Positions 41,106-50,113 of a stretch of 61,974 bases of DNA are shown piece by piece (positions within the stretch are counted from its first letter, which is position 1; each line of letters starts with the position of its first letter). The notes below the pieces were generated by a model, which was not told the DNA's origin, did not search any database, and worked only from the letters and a program-made list of their open reading frames with translations. The stretch comes from Paracoccaceae bacterium. GTDB lineage: Bacteria; Pseudomonadota; Alphaproteobacteria; Rhodobacterales; Rhodobacteraceae. The stretch is from the NCBI GenBank assembly GCA_015487165.1, contig WFQE01000227.1, positions 81,966 to 143,939 of the forward strand, read 5' to 3'. Made by a program: the position numbers and the translations under genes.

Positions 41106-42941
41106 GTGGCAGCGGCGCGTCACCTGACGCGCCGCGAGCTTGTGATGCTGCTGCGCGAGCCGGCCAAGGGATGGCTGGACACCCGGGTGCACGACCAGGT
41201 GCTGCTGGGAGCGCAGCGCATCTACAGGGCGAAGGTGGTGTCCCGTCGCACGTTCTCCCGCGTTTTCGTCGTGCAGGTCGAAATCGGCGCAGAGCGCGTG
41301 AAGCTGTTGTTCTTCCGGTTCGGCCGGGGACTGACCGACCTGATCCGGGAGGGCATGACCATCTACGTTGAGGGCATTGCCAAGGCAGGTGACGGCGGCG
41401 TGGAGATGGCGCAGCCAAAGGTGATGGAGTTCGAGGAATTGCCGAAGCCGGATTTCGTGCCGGTCTATTCCTCGAAGGTGGACCGGCGCGAGCTGGACGG
41501 GCTGGTGGCCGGCGTGCTCGATGGAAGCCTGACGTTGCCCGTGCCGGAGGCCTTTATCGAATCCGAGTCCCTGACGCCGTTCGTCGAGGTTGTCCGCAAG
41601 CTCCACCGCGATGGCTTCGTTGCGCCGGAACGCGAATGGCTGGATCACACGGCGGCGGCCATCGAGGCCTGGCTGCTGGCCGAGTCCATCGTCAAGGCAT
41701 CGTCCATCCGGCGCGAGCCGCTGGGGGCGACGGTGGACATGGCCGCGGCCGCCCGCGATGCGGAATCGAGGCTGGGATTTCGGCTGACGGGCGACCAGAG
41801 AAGTGGGCTGGAGCAGATCGGGAAAATGCTGTCCGGCGTGGACTATGCCGGCGCCATGCTGATTGGGGATGTCGGAACGGGAAAGTCGCTGGTTGCGGCG
41901 GTGGCGGCGCGTGCCGTGCTGGACGCGGGGCATGCGGTCCTGGTGATGGAGCCAAACTCGATCCTGGCCCGGCAGATTGCCGATACGTTTCGGAGAATCG
42001 GAATCGAGCCGCAGATCGTGACCGGCTCGGACGACGGCGCGCCAGCAGCGCATTGCGTGATCGGCACGCACGCCCTTCTGCATCGGGCATACGGGGGCGA
42101 ACGCGAGATCGGGTTGGTCGTGGTGGACGAAACCCAGAAGTTCGGGGTATCCCAGTTCCAGTCGCTGTTCCGTCGGCATGAGCGCGCGCGGCTGTTGCAG
42201 ATGACGGCCACTCCCCTGCCCCGCTCGATGATGCGGTCGCGGCTGGGCGGAATGAAGGTACTGCGGATGCGGGAGACGCCCCGGCCGCGCACGGTGCAGA
42301 CGCATGTGGTGACGGAACCGGGAACACTCAAGCGCATCGTGATCTCGGCCATGCGCCGGGAGGGCACGAAGATGTTCATCGTGCACCCGTCCATCGGCTC
42401 GCATGTGATGGAGAGCGTGAACCGCACCTACCGGAACATGACCCTGATGCGCGACAGGGGGCTGTTCCCGGCGACTTCCGAGCTGGTGGTTCTGCATGGC
42501 GACATGGACGAGCAGGAAAAGGAGCGGGCGCTACGGAGGTTCATGGAAGCGCCGGGCTCGGCGGCCCTGATCTGCACCTCGATTGTCGAGATCGGCGTGG
42601 ATTGCGAGGGCGCGAACGTGGTGGTCGTGCGCGACGCATCGAGGCATGGCCTGTCCCAGTTGCACCAGATCCGGGGTCGCGTCGGCCGCCATGGCGAGAC
42701 GGGCCATTGCTTCCTGTATTGCGCGCCTGACGCAAAACCCGAAGTGTACGAGCGCCTGGCGTTCTTTGCCGCGACGAACGACGGCTTCGAGATCGCGGAC
42801 TATGACATGCAGCTACGGGGTTACGGCGACCTGATCGGACTGGCGCAGAAGGGACGCATCATGCGCCTGGACCTGACGGACGCGCTGCATTTCCACCTGT
42901 TCCATGCCGCGATGGCATGGATGGAGGAAGGCGGCGGCTAG
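41106..42941 (+). CDS. RecG-like superfamily 2 DNA helicase
   Basis: 611 residues from a GTG at 41106 (an earlier GTG at 41061 is also possible). N-terminal OB-like wedge region (about 30-100), then SF2 motifs: GDVGTGKS (Walker A), VVDETQKFGV (motif II, where RecG has DEQHRFGV), MTATPLPRS (III) and QIRGRVGRHGE (VI). RecG remodels stalled forks. It lies 25 bases after the ssDNA-binding gene. Slightly shorter than E. coli RecG. Confidence 0.85.
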   Translation: MAAARHLTRRELVMLLREPAKGWLDTRVHDQVLLGAQRIYRAKVVSRRTFSRVFVVQVEIGAERVKLLFFRFGRGLTDLIREGMTIYVEGIAKAGDGGVEMAQPKVMEFEELPKPDFVPVYSSKVDRRELDGLVAGVLDGSLTLPVPEAFIESESLTPFVEVVRKLHRDGFVAPEREWLDHTAAAIEAWLLAESIVKASSIRREPLGATVDMAAAARDAESRLGFRLTGDQRSGLEQIGKMLSGVDYAGAMLIGDVGTGKSLVAAVAARAVLDAGHAVLVMEPNSILARQIADTFRRIGIEPQIVTGSDDGAPAAHCVIGTHALLHRAYGGEREIGLVVVDETQKFGVSQFQSLFRRHERARLLQMTATPLPRSMMRSRLGGMKVLRMRETPRPRTVQTHVVTEPGTLKRIVISAMRREGTKMFIVHPSIGSHVMESVNRTYRNMTLMRDRGLFPATSELVVLHGDMDEQEKERALRRFMEAPGSAALICTSIVEIGVDCEGANVVVVRDASRHGLSQLHQIRGRVGRHGETGHCFLYCAPDAKPEVYERLAFFAATNDGFEIADYDMQLRGYGDLIGLAQKGRIMRLDLTDALHFHLFHAAMAWMEEGGG

Positions 42942-43513
42942 GAGCGGGCCAGGCGTTCCCTGGCGGCTTCCAGGCCGCCGAGCGTCTTGCGGAGTCGGTA
43001 GTAGCTGTGCTTGCCGTACTTGCGGTATTCCTGTCCGCTTGGCGGACGGCCCAGCATCTTGGCCACGCGGCAGTAGTCGGCGAACACTTCATCCTCGCTG
43101 ACGATACGCATGGTTTCGGCGCGCTTCTTTGCTTCGCCCCGGAACCCGGCCTTGCGGAGCAGCTCCAGGTAATTGCCGAAGCGGCGGAAGATGGTCTGGA
43201 TGCTGACCTTGCCGTGTTCCCGGTACTCGGCGCAGGTTGGCGGATGCCCGATCCGCTCATAGACGCGCCGCAGATCGGCAATGATGTCCGCGTCGGTGAC
43301 GGTCTTCTCTCGCGGCACAAGCCCTGCCGCCTTGATGGCGGCATTGAAGCTGCCGAAGCGATGGATCAGCGTGGACGTGGGATACGCCCCCAGCTCGCGG
43401 TATTCGGCTGCCGTCGGCGACCTGCCGAGATCGTGCGCGACGCGCTTGATGTCTTCGAGCATGAATCCGTAGCGGTCGGCCGCGGTGGACTTGTCGTGCT
43501 TCCTCTTGGCCAT
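42938..43513 (-). CDS. Protein with three homing-endonuclease-associated repeats
   Basis: 191 residues from the ATG at 43513. Three about 50-residue repeats, each reading D-x-x-RV-x-x-x-L-G-R-x-P-T-x-x-EYRE, then a helix with RFGS/RFGN and AGL (for example KRVAHDLGRSPTAAEYREL; RRVYERIGHPPTCAEYRE). This is the pattern of the HNH/homing-endonuclease-associated DNA-binding repeat. No nuclease domain is attached, so it is probably a DNA-binding regulator. Convergent with the RecG-like gene, overlapping its end by four bases. A CGGAAA/TTTCCG site lies upstream. Confidence 0.7.
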   Translation of the reverse strand: MAKRKHDKSTAADRYGFMLEDIKRVAHDLGRSPTAAEYRELGAYPTSTLIHRFGSFNAAIKAAGLVPREKTVTDADIIADLRRVYERIGHPPTCAEYREHGKVSIQTIFRRFGNYLELLRKAGFRGEAKKRAETMRIVSEDEVFADYCRVAKMLGRPPSGQEYRKYGKHSYYRLRKTLGGLEAARERLARS

Positions 43514-43579
43514 GTTCTCACCCTTCCATTGCGTTCCAGGATTTGACCATGCCTGTCGAGCGCAGATGGATTTTCTTAC

Positions 43580-43597
43580 GCGGAAAATCGTTTCCGC
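43580..43597 (-). promoter_or_regulatory. Inverted repeat upstream of the 42938 gene
   Basis: GCGGAAA, four bases, TTTCCGC. Shares the CGGAAA half-site with the type 1 modules near 5461 and 30344, but in the opposite arrangement. Confidence 0.4.
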
Positions 43598-43661
43598 ATA
43601 TCGGAATGATAGTGCACGGGCAAAAATTGTCCACCGGGGCGGCCTGCGCGGGCCGCCCGGA

Positions 43662-44045
43662 TCAGTTGATGTTGACGATGAAGCGGTTCTTGCTGGCCAG
43701 GACGGCATCCTCGCCAACGACGACATCGGCCTTGCCGGTATTGATGAGCTCGGCTGCCCTGGCGGCAATGGCGTCGGCGGCCTTCTTCCGCATCTTGTCG
43801 AGCTTGGCCTGCGCCTTGTCCAGGGCATCCTTGTCCTTGAGCTTGCGGTAGGAGAGCCAAGCGAAGCCGTACTTCTGGACGAGCGCCTTCTGTCTTTCGA
43901 GCGCCTCCTTGTTCTTGGCCGATAGCTTGACCACCTTGACGACGGGCGCCTCATGCCCGGCCGTCCAGGCATGGTAGGCGCCCAAGATGGATGTCGTGAT
44001 GATCACGTTCAGGATGACGATGCCGCGCAGGGTCAGGTTCATCAC
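43662..44045 (-). CDS. TrbI-like conjugation protein
   Basis: 127 residues with an N-terminal membrane anchor (residues 7-29) and a helical periplasmic part ending in KADVVVGEDAVLASKNRFIVN, reminiscent of the C-terminus of F-type TrbI. It is the last gene of the leftward tra operon, overlapping the traH start by four bases. Identity is by position and weak pattern; it could also be another small periplasmic transfer protein. A GC hairpin follows at 43637-43658. Confidence 0.45.
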   Translation of the reverse strand: MMNLTLRGIVILNVIITTSILGAYHAWTAGHEAPVVKVVKLSAKNKEALERQKALVQKYGFAWLSYRKLKDKDALDKAQAKLDKMRKKAADAIAARAAELINTGKADVVVGEDAVLASKNRFIVNIN

Positions 44046-45319
44046 TTCTCCCCGACCATGATCGTCGCATCCGGAGCGACGGCCCTGGATGAAATCTCGC
44101 GGGCCATCTTGTAAAGGTCCTTCAGGTTGGTCGCGGTCGTTCCCTGCTTCTGGTATTCCTCCTTCGCGATTCGCTGCACTTCATTGTGCAGGGATTCCTT
44201 CAGGCGCTTCAGGTCGGCCACTTCTTTCTCATCCAGCTTGTTGACGTTCTGGCATCGAGTGATGTATTCCTCGATCTGGGCCGAGGCGTAGGCAATCTCC
44301 GCCGTGGTGATGACGGAAGAGAGGTAGTCCACGAGATCGTCGGTCGCGCCGGCGCCGCCCGTCTTGGTGACGACGTAGATGGCGTTGATGTCCTCGGCAT
44401 AGGTCCGGACGCCGGGACCATTGAGCAGGTTGATGTCCGCGGCCGTGAGCGCCTGCCCGTTCTTCACCTTTGTCAGGATGGCCTTTACCTGCGCTTTTCT
44501 CTTGTCGTACAGTGTCTTGAACTGTTTGGGCCAGTTCACGTTCTTCACATGCTCAATGGTAAGCCCCGTGCCTCCACCCTTTCGGTATCCCGCATTCCCA
44601 AGAATTTGGTTGATGAGCGTCTTCAGTGGGCCGTTGATTTGGATTTCGTTACTGCAAAAATCCACTATGCGGCCCGGCACGGGGTTGCCTGCGGCGTCCT
44701 TCTCGCCGGGCAGGATCTTGCAGTTGTCCCAGAGCTGCTGCCAGGAGCCGAAGTTGCCGAAGCTGAACTGATTGAGGCAGTCTCCAACCGAATGCCAGGC
44801 TTGCTCCAATGCCCCAGGCTTACCTAGCTTCTGCCCCAGCTCGCACGGATTTTGCAGAAGCTGCGAAAATACCTGGCCCATCGAGCGCGCCGTGTCCAGC
44901 GCCGAGCCGATGTCGGTCGAAGCGATGGTCATGGACAGCACATAGGTGAACGCCATGCTGGTCAGCAGTTGCTTCAGCCAGTTCAGCACCTGCTGCATGT
45001 CGAGGTTGGCGAATGCCTCGGCATTGAAGTCCATGCCTCCGCAGTTCATGCCGAAGTCGAAGTTCCAGCCAGCCGCGATCTCGGTCCTCGTCTCCGGCGG
45101 GAATGCGATGGTGAGATTGGCGGCCGCCCGTGCGCCGGTTCCGTTGAGGGACAGCATCGCGCCGCCATTGCCCAGGTATCCGGCGCTTCGCAGCGAGTTG
45201 AGGTAGTTGGTCAGGCTCATGTTCGTTACCAGCGCGTTGGCGGGCATGGGCACGGAAAACACGATCATCGCCGCCACCATCAGGCCGGCGATTTTCCTTG
45301 AACGGAAGATGTTCAGCAT
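44042..45319 (-). CDS. traH: Conjugative pilus assembly protein TraH
   Basis: 425 residues with an N-terminal signal peptide (ending around PANA). The region WNFDFGMNCGGMDFNAEAFANLD (first 20 of interest: GWNFDFGMNCGGMDF) and the following segment up to QNPCELGQKLGKPG follow the TraH pattern of the F family. C-terminal coiled coil. TraH is a periplasmic protein for pilus extension. It starts a few bases after traC, unlike F plasmid where it follows traF. Confidence 0.85.
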   Translation of the reverse strand: MLNIFRSRKIAGLMVAAMIVFSVPMPANALVTNMSLTNYLNSLRSAGYLGNGGAMLSLNGTGARAAANLTIAFPPETRTEIAAGWNFDFGMNCGGMDFNAEAFANLDMQQVLNWLKQLLTSMAFTYVLSMTIASTDIGSALDTARSMGQVFSQLLQNPCELGQKLGKPGALEQAWHSVGDCLNQFSFGNFGSWQQLWDNCKILPGEKDAAGNPVPGRIVDFCSNEIQINGPLKTLINQILGNAGYRKGGGTGLTIEHVKNVNWPKQFKTLYDKRKAQVKAILTKVKNGQALTAADINLLNGPGVRTYAEDINAIYVVTKTGGAGATDDLVDYLSSVITTAEIAYASAQIEEYITRCQNVNKLDEKEVADLKRLKESLHNEVQRIAKEEYQKQGTTATNLKDLYKMAREISSRAVAPDATIMVGEK

Positions 45320-45330
45320 GGCAGCCCTCC

Positions 45331-48036
45331 TCAGTTGCCGTAGTTCTCGGCCATCCAGGCGGCGGCTTCCACGTCGGTCATGCCCTGCTCCGCCTTCAGC
45401 CTGTTCATCATTTCCACTTCTTCGCCCTTGGTGGAATACATGAAATAGGAGAAACGGTCAACAATCAAGCGTGACACGCCGCGGCCGTTGCCGGTGATGA
45501 AGAACACTTCCGAGAACACGCCGTCCTGCTTCTGAAGGTTGGCCATCAGTTCCCATTCCTCATCGCTCATGTGGAGCGCGCCCGAGCCCTTGGCGCTGAA
45601 CACCGCCTCGGGCTTCTGCATCAGGATGAACTTGAACTCGACGTTGCCCCAGATTTGGCGGCCGGTCGGAATCTTTTGCTCTTCCGGGCGTTCTGCGATC
45701 ACGTCGGAGATGGCCTGCGTGAGCAGGCCGAAGCAGGCGCGCCGCTTGCGGAATGTCCGCACGCCGAGCTCGGCCGCCTCGGCCACGGCGGGATCGGTCA
45801 GCAGGCGCCAGGCCTCGTCAATGAGGAAGAACTTGGCAAGGTTGCGCGGCAGTGTCCGGACCTTCTGGAAGCAGTTGGAGATGTGGGTGTTCACCAGCAC
45901 GTTGATGAGATCCTTGGCGTCGCCCAGGCTCTCCAGCTCCAATGACGAAATCGGGTTGGCGAACAGATCCTCGCCCCTGCCGTGGAAGAACTTGGCGTAG
46001 CGCCCGCGCTTGCGGTGGCAGAACGGGTTCATCACCTGTGCCAGCGCGGCGCAGTATTCCGCATGCGTCTTGTCCTGATCGCGCATGAACTCCTGGCGCA
46101 TCAGCTCCAGCTCGTTCCTTACCGCGTCGGGGTTGCCCTCGTGCCCCTCCTTCTCGACCGTGCGCCGCACGGCCTCCTCGACGAGGGACTTGGTTGACGG
46201 ATTCGGCGATCCGTTCGGGTGCGTCATCTTGATGAAGATGCTGTTGAGCATCTCGATCTCGTCCAGGTCCTCGACCACGCCCTCGTCGTTGATGTCCAGT
46301 CCGGCGAAGGGATTGAACACGATGTTTTCCTTGGCCACGTCAATGACGCGGCCGCCGAGGTTCTCGATGACGCGGGCTGCCGACATGCCGTAGTCCATGT
46401 GCGCCACGAACACGTCCTCGTCCAGCGAGACATGGGAGTTGATCATGTCGTTGAGGAAGAACGACTTGCCCGAACCGGTCATGCCGGCCGTGACGAAACT
46501 GAACGTGCTCGATGCGCGGAACAGGTCGAAGGTCTGCAAGCCGCCGCGCCTGCCGATCATTATCATCGTCGGCGGCCCCATGCCGGGCCAGTCGGCCACC
46601 CACGGGATCGCGCAGGACCAGTTCACGCTGGTCTTGGTTTGCGGCGACAGGTGGTTGAACGGCCCCTTGTTCCCGACGCTCATGGGCAGGATGCTTGTCA
46701 TCACCACCGTTGGATTGAGTTGGCCGACCTTGCTGGCCGTGAAGCCGGTGTTGCTGATGGTCTGTATCATCCGCTGGGCGCGGTCTTCGGCTTCTTCCTT
46801 GGTCGGACCGAAGCAAACGCCATGGAACGCGCCCTTGCAGAACGTGATCGAGGCATCCGCGTTCAGGAGCGCCTGCACCTGCTGGTAGGTTTCCGCCTTT
46901 TGGAGCGCATTCGGGTTGATCTTGGACAGGAAGCTGTCCGCCGAGCCGCGCGTCGTGAACGCCTTGGCATTCATGTTGGCGATAACCCCGCTGCGCGGCA
47001 TCGGATTGATGGTGACAAAGAAGCAGAACTTGCCCGGCACCTGCTGGAAACGATCAACGGCCGAGCCGAAGAAGTCCCGCATCTGCGACAGACGCTGATT
47101 GCTGCCCTCGGGCCAGGATGCGACGGTCACGCCAACGGCGAACTCGCCGCCGCGCACCACATGCTCGGAGCCGCCGCGCATGATGACGTTCTTCTGAAAC
47201 TCCCGCTCTTCGGACGTGGCATTCTCCATCGGCACGACGGTTCCGTTGAACACTGCGTCACCATCGTCCGAAACCGACATGACCGTTTCGCGGGAGATCA
47301 GGTAGTCGCGCAGAAGCATCGAGTTGTTCGGATCGTACTTGGGCAGCTTCCGCCGCTCGTCGAACGTGCCGTTGAAAAACTCGTCGGCCAGCTCGATCAG
47401 GTCGTCGGCCGTGACCATCCTCGTATGGCCGCCGAGCTGCTGGATGGTGGCCCGGAATCGGCGCACGCGGTCATCCAGCGCGGTACGCACCTTGTTCACC
47501 TGTTCATAATACTTCTTGACCGTATCCTTCTTGCGCGCGGCGGCGCTGAACACCTTGAGCATCTTCTCGGCCAGCGGTTCGTCATCGGTGATCGGCGCGC
47601 GGATGGACAGGAAGCATCGGAATATCCGGGGCGTCACCGGCAGATCCTCATGCACGATGCCCTGAGCCAGGAAACGCCGGTACAGGTCGGTGCGGAAGCG
47701 GCCCAGATTGCGGCCGTGCTCCGAGCCCTTGCGGCATTCCTGGTAGGCATCCAGCACGCGGTAGATGCGCGTGGATGCGACCATGCCGAACTGGATCACG
47801 GTATCCTTGGGCAGGTTGCCGGTGATCAGGTGATGGAACTCGCGCTCCATGTCCGGCCCCAGCGAGAGGAACGGCGGCGTTTCGATGATGAAGCCGATGG
47901 ACAGTCCCTTGTCCGCATCCAGCTTGTCGTCACGCAGAAGGAATGCGTGAGTGCTGGGATCGTATGCGATGAACGGCAGGAACTCCGGCAGCCGCGCCCG
48001 GTTGCCGAGCATGCGCCATGTCTTTGCCGGTAGCAT
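45331..48036 (-). CDS. traC: Conjugative transfer ATPase TraC (VirB4 family)
   Basis: 901 residues. VirB4-type ATPase driving pilus assembly. Walker A GMTGSGKSFFLND near residue 520 and Walker B FFLIDEAWRLL near residue 740. The N-terminal half holds the TraC/VirB4 domain. TAATG overlap with the traV stop. Central gene of the leftward tra operon. Confidence 0.93.
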   Translation of the reverse strand: MLPAKTWRMLGNRARLPEFLPFIAYDPSTHAFLLRDDKLDADKGLSIGFIIETPPFLSLGPDMEREFHHLITGNLPKDTVIQFGMVASTRIYRVLDAYQECRKGSEHGRNLGRFRTDLYRRFLAQGIVHEDLPVTPRIFRCFLSIRAPITDDEPLAEKMLKVFSAAARKKDTVKKYYEQVNKVRTALDDRVRRFRATIQQLGGHTRMVTADDLIELADEFFNGTFDERRKLPKYDPNNSMLLRDYLISRETVMSVSDDGDAVFNGTVVPMENATSEEREFQKNVIMRGGSEHVVRGGEFAVGVTVASWPEGSNQRLSQMRDFFGSAVDRFQQVPGKFCFFVTINPMPRSGVIANMNAKAFTTRGSADSFLSKINPNALQKAETYQQVQALLNADASITFCKGAFHGVCFGPTKEEAEDRAQRMIQTISNTGFTASKVGQLNPTVVMTSILPMSVGNKGPFNHLSPQTKTSVNWSCAIPWVADWPGMGPPTMIMIGRRGGLQTFDLFRASSTFSFVTAGMTGSGKSFFLNDMINSHVSLDEDVFVAHMDYGMSAARVIENLGGRVIDVAKENIVFNPFAGLDINDEGVVEDLDEIEMLNSIFIKMTHPNGSPNPSTKSLVEEAVRRTVEKEGHEGNPDAVRNELELMRQEFMRDQDKTHAEYCAALAQVMNPFCHRKRGRYAKFFHGRGEDLFANPISSLELESLGDAKDLINVLVNTHISNCFQKVRTLPRNLAKFFLIDEAWRLLTDPAVAEAAELGVRTFRKRRACFGLLTQAISDVIAERPEEQKIPTGRQIWGNVEFKFILMQKPEAVFSAKGSGALHMSDEEWELMANLQKQDGVFSEVFFITGNGRGVSRLIVDRFSYFMYSTKGEEVEMMNRLKAEQGMTDVEAAAWMAENYGN

Positions 48037-48506
48037 TACTTGCCAACCCAGGGGATGTTCATCTGTGTGCGGGCGTTCTCGTCGGGGCTGCCGCCCATGA
48101 CGAAGCCGCCGGGGATCTGCTCGACGACGATGACGTGGGGCAGCACCTCGAACGGGCGTCCGCTGCGCGTGTAGGCGACCTTGGCCGGGAAGTAGATGGT
48201 GCGGTACACGGGCTCGCGCACCAGGGCCAGGGCGCCCATGTTTTCCGGCTCCCGGCGTTGCACGGAGCCGCCGAACGACTTGAACGAGCGGTCGAGCGCG
48301 TCGGTCACGCGGATATTCTTGTCCGCTTTGCCGCCGTGTTCGTCGGCCTTTCCGGCCGGCTTCTCATGCAGCACGTCGCGCTTGTACACCTCGGTGGCGG
48401 GCATGCAGGTCTTGCCCTCCGGCATTCCGCACGCGAATTTCTCGTCGGACGCGCAGCCGGTGAGCAGGATCAGCGCGCCCATGGCGACCATGAATCCGGA
48501 CTTCAT
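48036..48506 (-). CDS. traV: Conjugation outer-membrane lipoprotein TraV
   Basis: 156 residues. Signal peptide with lipobox LLTGC at about residue 18. Cysteines follow (CGMPEGKTCMP), as in TraV. It anchors the outer-membrane part of the secretion channel with TraK and TraB. Overlaps traB by four bases. Confidence 0.85.
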   Translation of the reverse strand: MKSGFMVAMGALILLTGCASDEKFACGMPEGKTCMPATEVYKRDVLHEKPAGKADEHGGKADKNIRVTDALDRSFKSFGGSVQRREPENMGALALVREPVYRTIYFPAKVAYTRSGRPFEVLPHVIVVEQIPGGFVMGGSPDENARTQMNIPWVGK

Positions 48507-50113
48507 CTTGCGCCTCCTGTATAGGGAATGTCCCAGTATCCATTGCCGTCCACGCCCTGCATCTGTTCCAGCGGATAGAACTTGAGGTCGTGGGTGAACA
48601 CCACTTCGACCTTGCGGCCTGCGTCAATCTCGATGACCGGGAAGATGGACTCGGCCATCTTCATGTAGAAGTCGGCGATCCGCTTGGATGCCTCGCCGAG
48701 GCCTCCGCCGATGCCGGAGCGGATCAGGTCGGTGCCGCGCACCGGCAGCACGGTCGAAGTCCCCGTGAGCGGCGAGATCGAGGTCTGCGTGGAGTTGGTG
48801 GAAATCACGTTGCCGAAGCCTTGCAGCAGGCCGGCCATGAAGGACTTGGCGATCAGCGACCCCTGCTTGCTGACCAGGCGGCCGCGGATGCCGGCCTTGC
48901 CGTCCTCGCCCAGGATGTAGCCGTCGGCTTTGGCCGAAAAGGCGCGGCCGTCCTCGGCGACGCAGACCAGGCGCTCGGTCAGGAAGTAGCCGCGTTCCGA
49001 TGCCAGGTCCCCGGCTCCCGAAGCGAGCAGGCGGCACCCCTTGATCGGCACGTTGTCGAAGTAGCTGGCCGTGTGCCCGTCGGCCAGGAACTGCATCACG
49101 ACCGGGATTGGATCCTTGCGCGCCGACGCGCCCGTGGGCGCATCCACGCCGTTGAGCAGCACGGCGCGTCCGATGGTCGAGGCCGGGATGACGGCGATGG
49201 CGTTCTTCCTGGCCTTGCCGTTGTCGCCGAAGGCAGCGTTTTCGACTGCGGCCGCGCCGCCCTTCACCGCATCCTTGACCGGGGAATAGACGTAGATTTT
49301 CTGCTCCTGCGGCGTGATGACGCTGCCGGGCACGGGCGCTCCCGCGTAACCGACGGGGTTCCGTTGGGCGAACTCGTCGGGCGATTCGATGTCCGGCGGC
49401 GGCACGGGGCGCTTGTTCAGGTTGTTCGGAATCTGCGCGGCCAGCGGATCGAGTCCTGGCACGCTCGGAGCCTTCACGACCGGGGCCCCGGGCTTGGCCG
49501 GAGCGGCGGCGGCGTTTCCGTTTTCGGGCTTCGGGATCGGAGGCAGGTCGCCCAGCGCGACCGGACCCGACGCAGGCCTGCCGCCAGCCTTGAGCTTGGC
49601 GTTCTCCTGTTTCAGCTTTTCGTTTTCCTGCTTGATGGCCTTGATCTGCTGGTTGAACCGACTTTCCATGTCGCGCAGCTTCTTCTGGAGCGCCTCCTGA
49701 TCCATGAGCTGCCCCTTGAGGTTGGCCACGTCCGGCCGGAATTCATCGCCGAACAGGGACGGAGCCGACGAATCGGGAGCGGCCGCCTGCTGCTGGACGC
49801 CAACCTTGTGTGGCGTAGGCCCGGCGACCATCTTGAGGACGATGATGCCGCCGATGGCGGCTGCGCCGGCGAGGATGAACGGCAGCATGGCCTTGGCCCG
49901 CTTCTTCTCGGGCGACTCGTATTCCTCCTCGATGTCTGCGGCCTCGCCCTCTTGCAAATCCTGCCCTTCGGCCTTGATGAGGCCGATGGAAATGAGGACG
50001 TTGCGTACCAGTTCGAGAAGGTTCGGCTTTTTCTCCGGCTCCTGGAAAAACTGGTTGTCGCCGCCGCCGTTCTGCGGTGGCGTATCGTCCGGATGGAACT
50101 TCTCGTCACTCAT
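48503..50113 (-). CDS. traB: Conjugation channel protein TraB (VirB10-like)
   Basis: 536 residues. One membrane helix (77-97), a coiled coil (about 130-175), a Pro-rich stretch and a C-terminal beta-barrel-like domain (from about 300) with the VirB10 region (GSLIAKSFMAGLLQGFG). It spans both membranes. Overlaps traK by eight bases. Confidence 0.9.
   Translation of the reverse strand: MSDEKFHPDDTPPQNGGGDNQFFQEPEKKPNLLELVRNVLISIGLIKAEGQDLQEGEAADIEEEYESPEKKRAKAMLPFILAGAAAIGGIIVLKMVAGPTPHKVGVQQQAAAPDSSAPSLFGDEFRPDVANLKGQLMDQEALQKKLRDMESRFNQQIKAIKQENEKLKQENAKLKAGGRPASGPVALGDLPPIPKPENGNAAAAPAKPGAPVVKAPSVPGLDPLAAQIPNNLNKRPVPPPDIESPDEFAQRNPVGYAGAPVPGSVITPQEQKIYVYSPVKDAVKGGAAAVENAAFGDNGKARKNAIAVIPASTIGRAVLLNGVDAPTGASARKDPIPVVMQFLADGHTASYFDNVPIKGCRLLASGAGDLASERGYFLTERLVCVAEDGRAFSAKADGYILGEDGKAGIRGRLVSKQGSLIAKSFMAGLLQGFGNVISTNSTQTSISPLTGTSTVLPVRGTDLIRSGIGGGLGEASKRIADFYMKMAESIFPVIEIDAGRKVEVVFTHDLKFYPLEQMQGVDGNGYWDIPYTGGAR

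Noticed and set aside
43637-43658. Rho-independent terminator after the trbI-like gene
   Set aside because: The GC hairpin is clear but the T run on the minus strand is about ten bases away, so it is only a possible terminator.
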